Source: an uncultured Eggerthella sp. (GTDB lineage: Bacteria; Actinomycetota; Coriobacteriia; Coriobacteriales; Eggerthellaceae). From it: a stretch of DNA of 42,463 nucleotides. The stretch lies in the NCBI GenBank assembly GCA_902464295.1, contig CABQIW010000016.1:1-42463 (forward strand), written 5' to 3'. The position numbers and the translations under genes are program-made. Below are positions 41,560 to 42,463 of this stretch, piece by piece. The notes beneath the pieces are model-generated. The model made no database searches. It was not told the origin of the DNA and saw only the letters and a program-made list of their open reading frames with translations. Position 1 is the first letter of the stretch. Each line of letters begins with the position of its first letter.

Positions 41560-42132
41560 ATGAGTGACAATGCTATCCCTGCAGGCGGTTATCGTCTTAC
41601 CAAACCCGTATTCTTCATCGGGTTCATGGGCGCGGGCAAAACGAGCGTCTCTCAGCAGCTTGCGGTCCAATACGGCCTCGCTTCGATCGATGCGGATGAA
41701 TATCTTGAACTGCGTGAAGATCGCATCATCGCCAACATCTTCGCTGAAGATGGGGAAGAGGCGTTTCGCGATATCGAAACGGACGTTCTGCGCGATCTCT
41801 CCCAGCGCTCACCGCGTTTGATCGGCTGCGGTGGCGGCGTGGTCACGAAGCGAGCGGAAAATGCCGAGATCATGCGCGATGCGGGCTATGTGGTGTATTT
41901 GCAGGTCACTGCTGATGAAGCAGCGCGTCGTATTCCCAACACCGATTCACGTCCGATGTTCAAGAACTTGGAAACAGCACGCAAGACCATCATCGAGCGC
42001 ATTCCGCAATATGAGGCCGCAGCGCATTATGCGATCGATACCGAAGGACGCGAGATAGTCGATCTTGCTCGCGAGATCGCAGAGCAGCTGCTCGCTGAAG
42101 GCATCATGGTCAAAGAAGAAGCCCATGAGTAA
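41560..42132 (+). CDS. aroK: Shikimate kinase
   Basis: AroK phosphorylates shikimate at O3 with ATP. The 190-residue protein has Walker A GFMGAGKT (21-28, K27), the shikimate-contacting DADEYLELRE and EEAFRDIET motifs, GCGGGVVTK (Walker B-like glycine loop) and the lid arginine in NTDSRPMF. I chose ATG 41560, preceded by AAAGAGGA at good spacing; a longer reading from TTG 41458 would add 34 unrelated basic residues and is unlikely. The stop codon overlaps the aroB start by 8 bases. Confidence 0.94.
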   Translation: MSDNAIPAGGYRLTKPVFFIGFMGAGKTSVSQQLAVQYGLASIDADEYLELREDRIIANIFAEDGEEAFRDIETDVLRDLSQRSPRLIGCGGGVVTKRAENAEIMRDAGYVVYLQVTADEAARRIPNTDSRPMFKNLETARKTIIERIPQYEAAAHYAIDTEGREIVDLAREIAEQLLAEGIMVKEEAHE

Positions 42133-42463
42133 GGTCATCGTCGATATCGCGGGCCATAAGCCCTATGACGTGCGCATCGCTGCAGGAGCGATCGAGGGGC
42201 TCGGTGCCGCACTCCGCGCACTCGATGAGAACCCCCAGGCGCTCATCATCACCGACACGGCCGTTGCGCCGCATTATCTTGAGCCGGTGAAAGCTTCGCT
42301 CGAAGCGGCATCCTATCGCACGTTCGTCCTCACGGTCCCTGCTGGCGAGGACGCGAAATCGATCGAATGTGCAGCCGAGATCTGGAACGCGATGGCCGAT
42401 TGCAAGCTCAATCGCGATTCACTCATCATCGCGCTCGGAGGAGGGGTCGTGGGCGATCTGGCA
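42125..42463 (+). CDS. aroB: 3-Dehydroquinate synthase, 5' part only
   Basis: The first 113 codons are present and the gene runs off the window. AroB converts DAHP to 3-dehydroquinate with NAD+ and a metal ion. The visible part includes KPYDVRIAAGAIEGL, ALIITDTAVAPHYL, TVPAGEDAKSIE and the NAD-binding LIIALGGGVVGDLA, which is the family hallmark. ATG 42125 lies within the end of aroK, so translation is coupled. That the order is kinase then synthase is typical. Confidence 0.95.
   Translation, partial: MSKVIVDIAGHKPYDVRIAAGAIEGLGAALRALDENPQALIITDTAVAPHYLEPVKASLEAASYRTFVLTVPAGEDAKSIECAAEIWNAMADCKLNRDSLIIALGGGVVGDLA

Noticed and set aside
1..42463. CRISPR array, prophage or insertion sequence
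   Set aside because: No regularly spaced direct repeats, integrase, phage structural genes or transposase are visible in any frame.

Overview
The window reads as a housekeeping stretch from an anaerobic, moderately GC-rich actinobacterium, most likely of the class Coriobacteriia. The reasons are the oxygen-sensitive class III ribonucleotide reductase (nrdD-nrdG) as the only reductase here, a giant 2-hydroxyacyl-CoA dehydratase activase-type iron-sulfur protein, a DUF711 protein, a lone TrpB2-type tryptophan synthase under a T-box, and the run alaS-ruvX-mltG-yqeG-aroC-aroK-aroB. The class assignment is an inference from gene content, not a database result. No phage, plasmid, CRISPR array or intact insertion sequence is visible.

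Layout. 1-5.8 kb: the 3' end of an NAD(P)H-hydrate dehydratase gene, ligA, a long imperfect palindrome, tlyA, a convergent DHA2-type drug exporter, and a GNAT gene with a structured leader. 5.8-15.2 kb: a DUF711 gene on the minus strand; a TetR regulator with a readable promoter and operator; then, probably in the same transcript, the 1571-residue activase fusion and a membrane-anchored zinc-ribbon/DUF6273 protein; ilvA lies convergently. 15.2-19.2 kb: ridA divergent from ilvA, rsmI, a low-molecular-weight phosphatase, a tryptophan-type T-box with terminator, trpB2, a bidirectional terminator and tRNA-Ala(CGC). 19.4-22.1 kb: a MarR regulator with an AT-rich operator, a nitroreductase, a homocysteine-methyltransferase-like protein lacking its zinc cysteines, a small unknown protein and a nearly perfect long hairpin. 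22.2-25.5 kb: tandem NrdR boxes, nrdD-nrdG and a probable 6S RNA on the minus strand. 25.5-33.3 kb: an AddB-like nuclease, addA and rarA. 33.3-42.5 kb: a membrane-anchored coiled-coil protein, an AI-2E family permease, alaS, ruvX, mltG, a YqeG phosphatase, aroC, aroK and the start of aroB.

How the parts fit. Several genes manage genome upkeep (ligA, addAB, rarA, ruvX, nrdDG) and translation (tlyA, rsmI, alaS, tRNA-Ala). The aro genes make chorismate. IlvA and RidA form a produce-and-clean-up pair for reactive enamines. The most interesting parts are regulatory or non-coding: the Trp T-box on a stand-alone trpB2, the palindrome before tlyA, the 29-bp hairpin before nrdD, the leader before the GNAT gene and the 6S-like RNA. 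The most unusual protein is the activase fusion, whose two ATPase halves together carry the four cysteines that normally come from two subunits.
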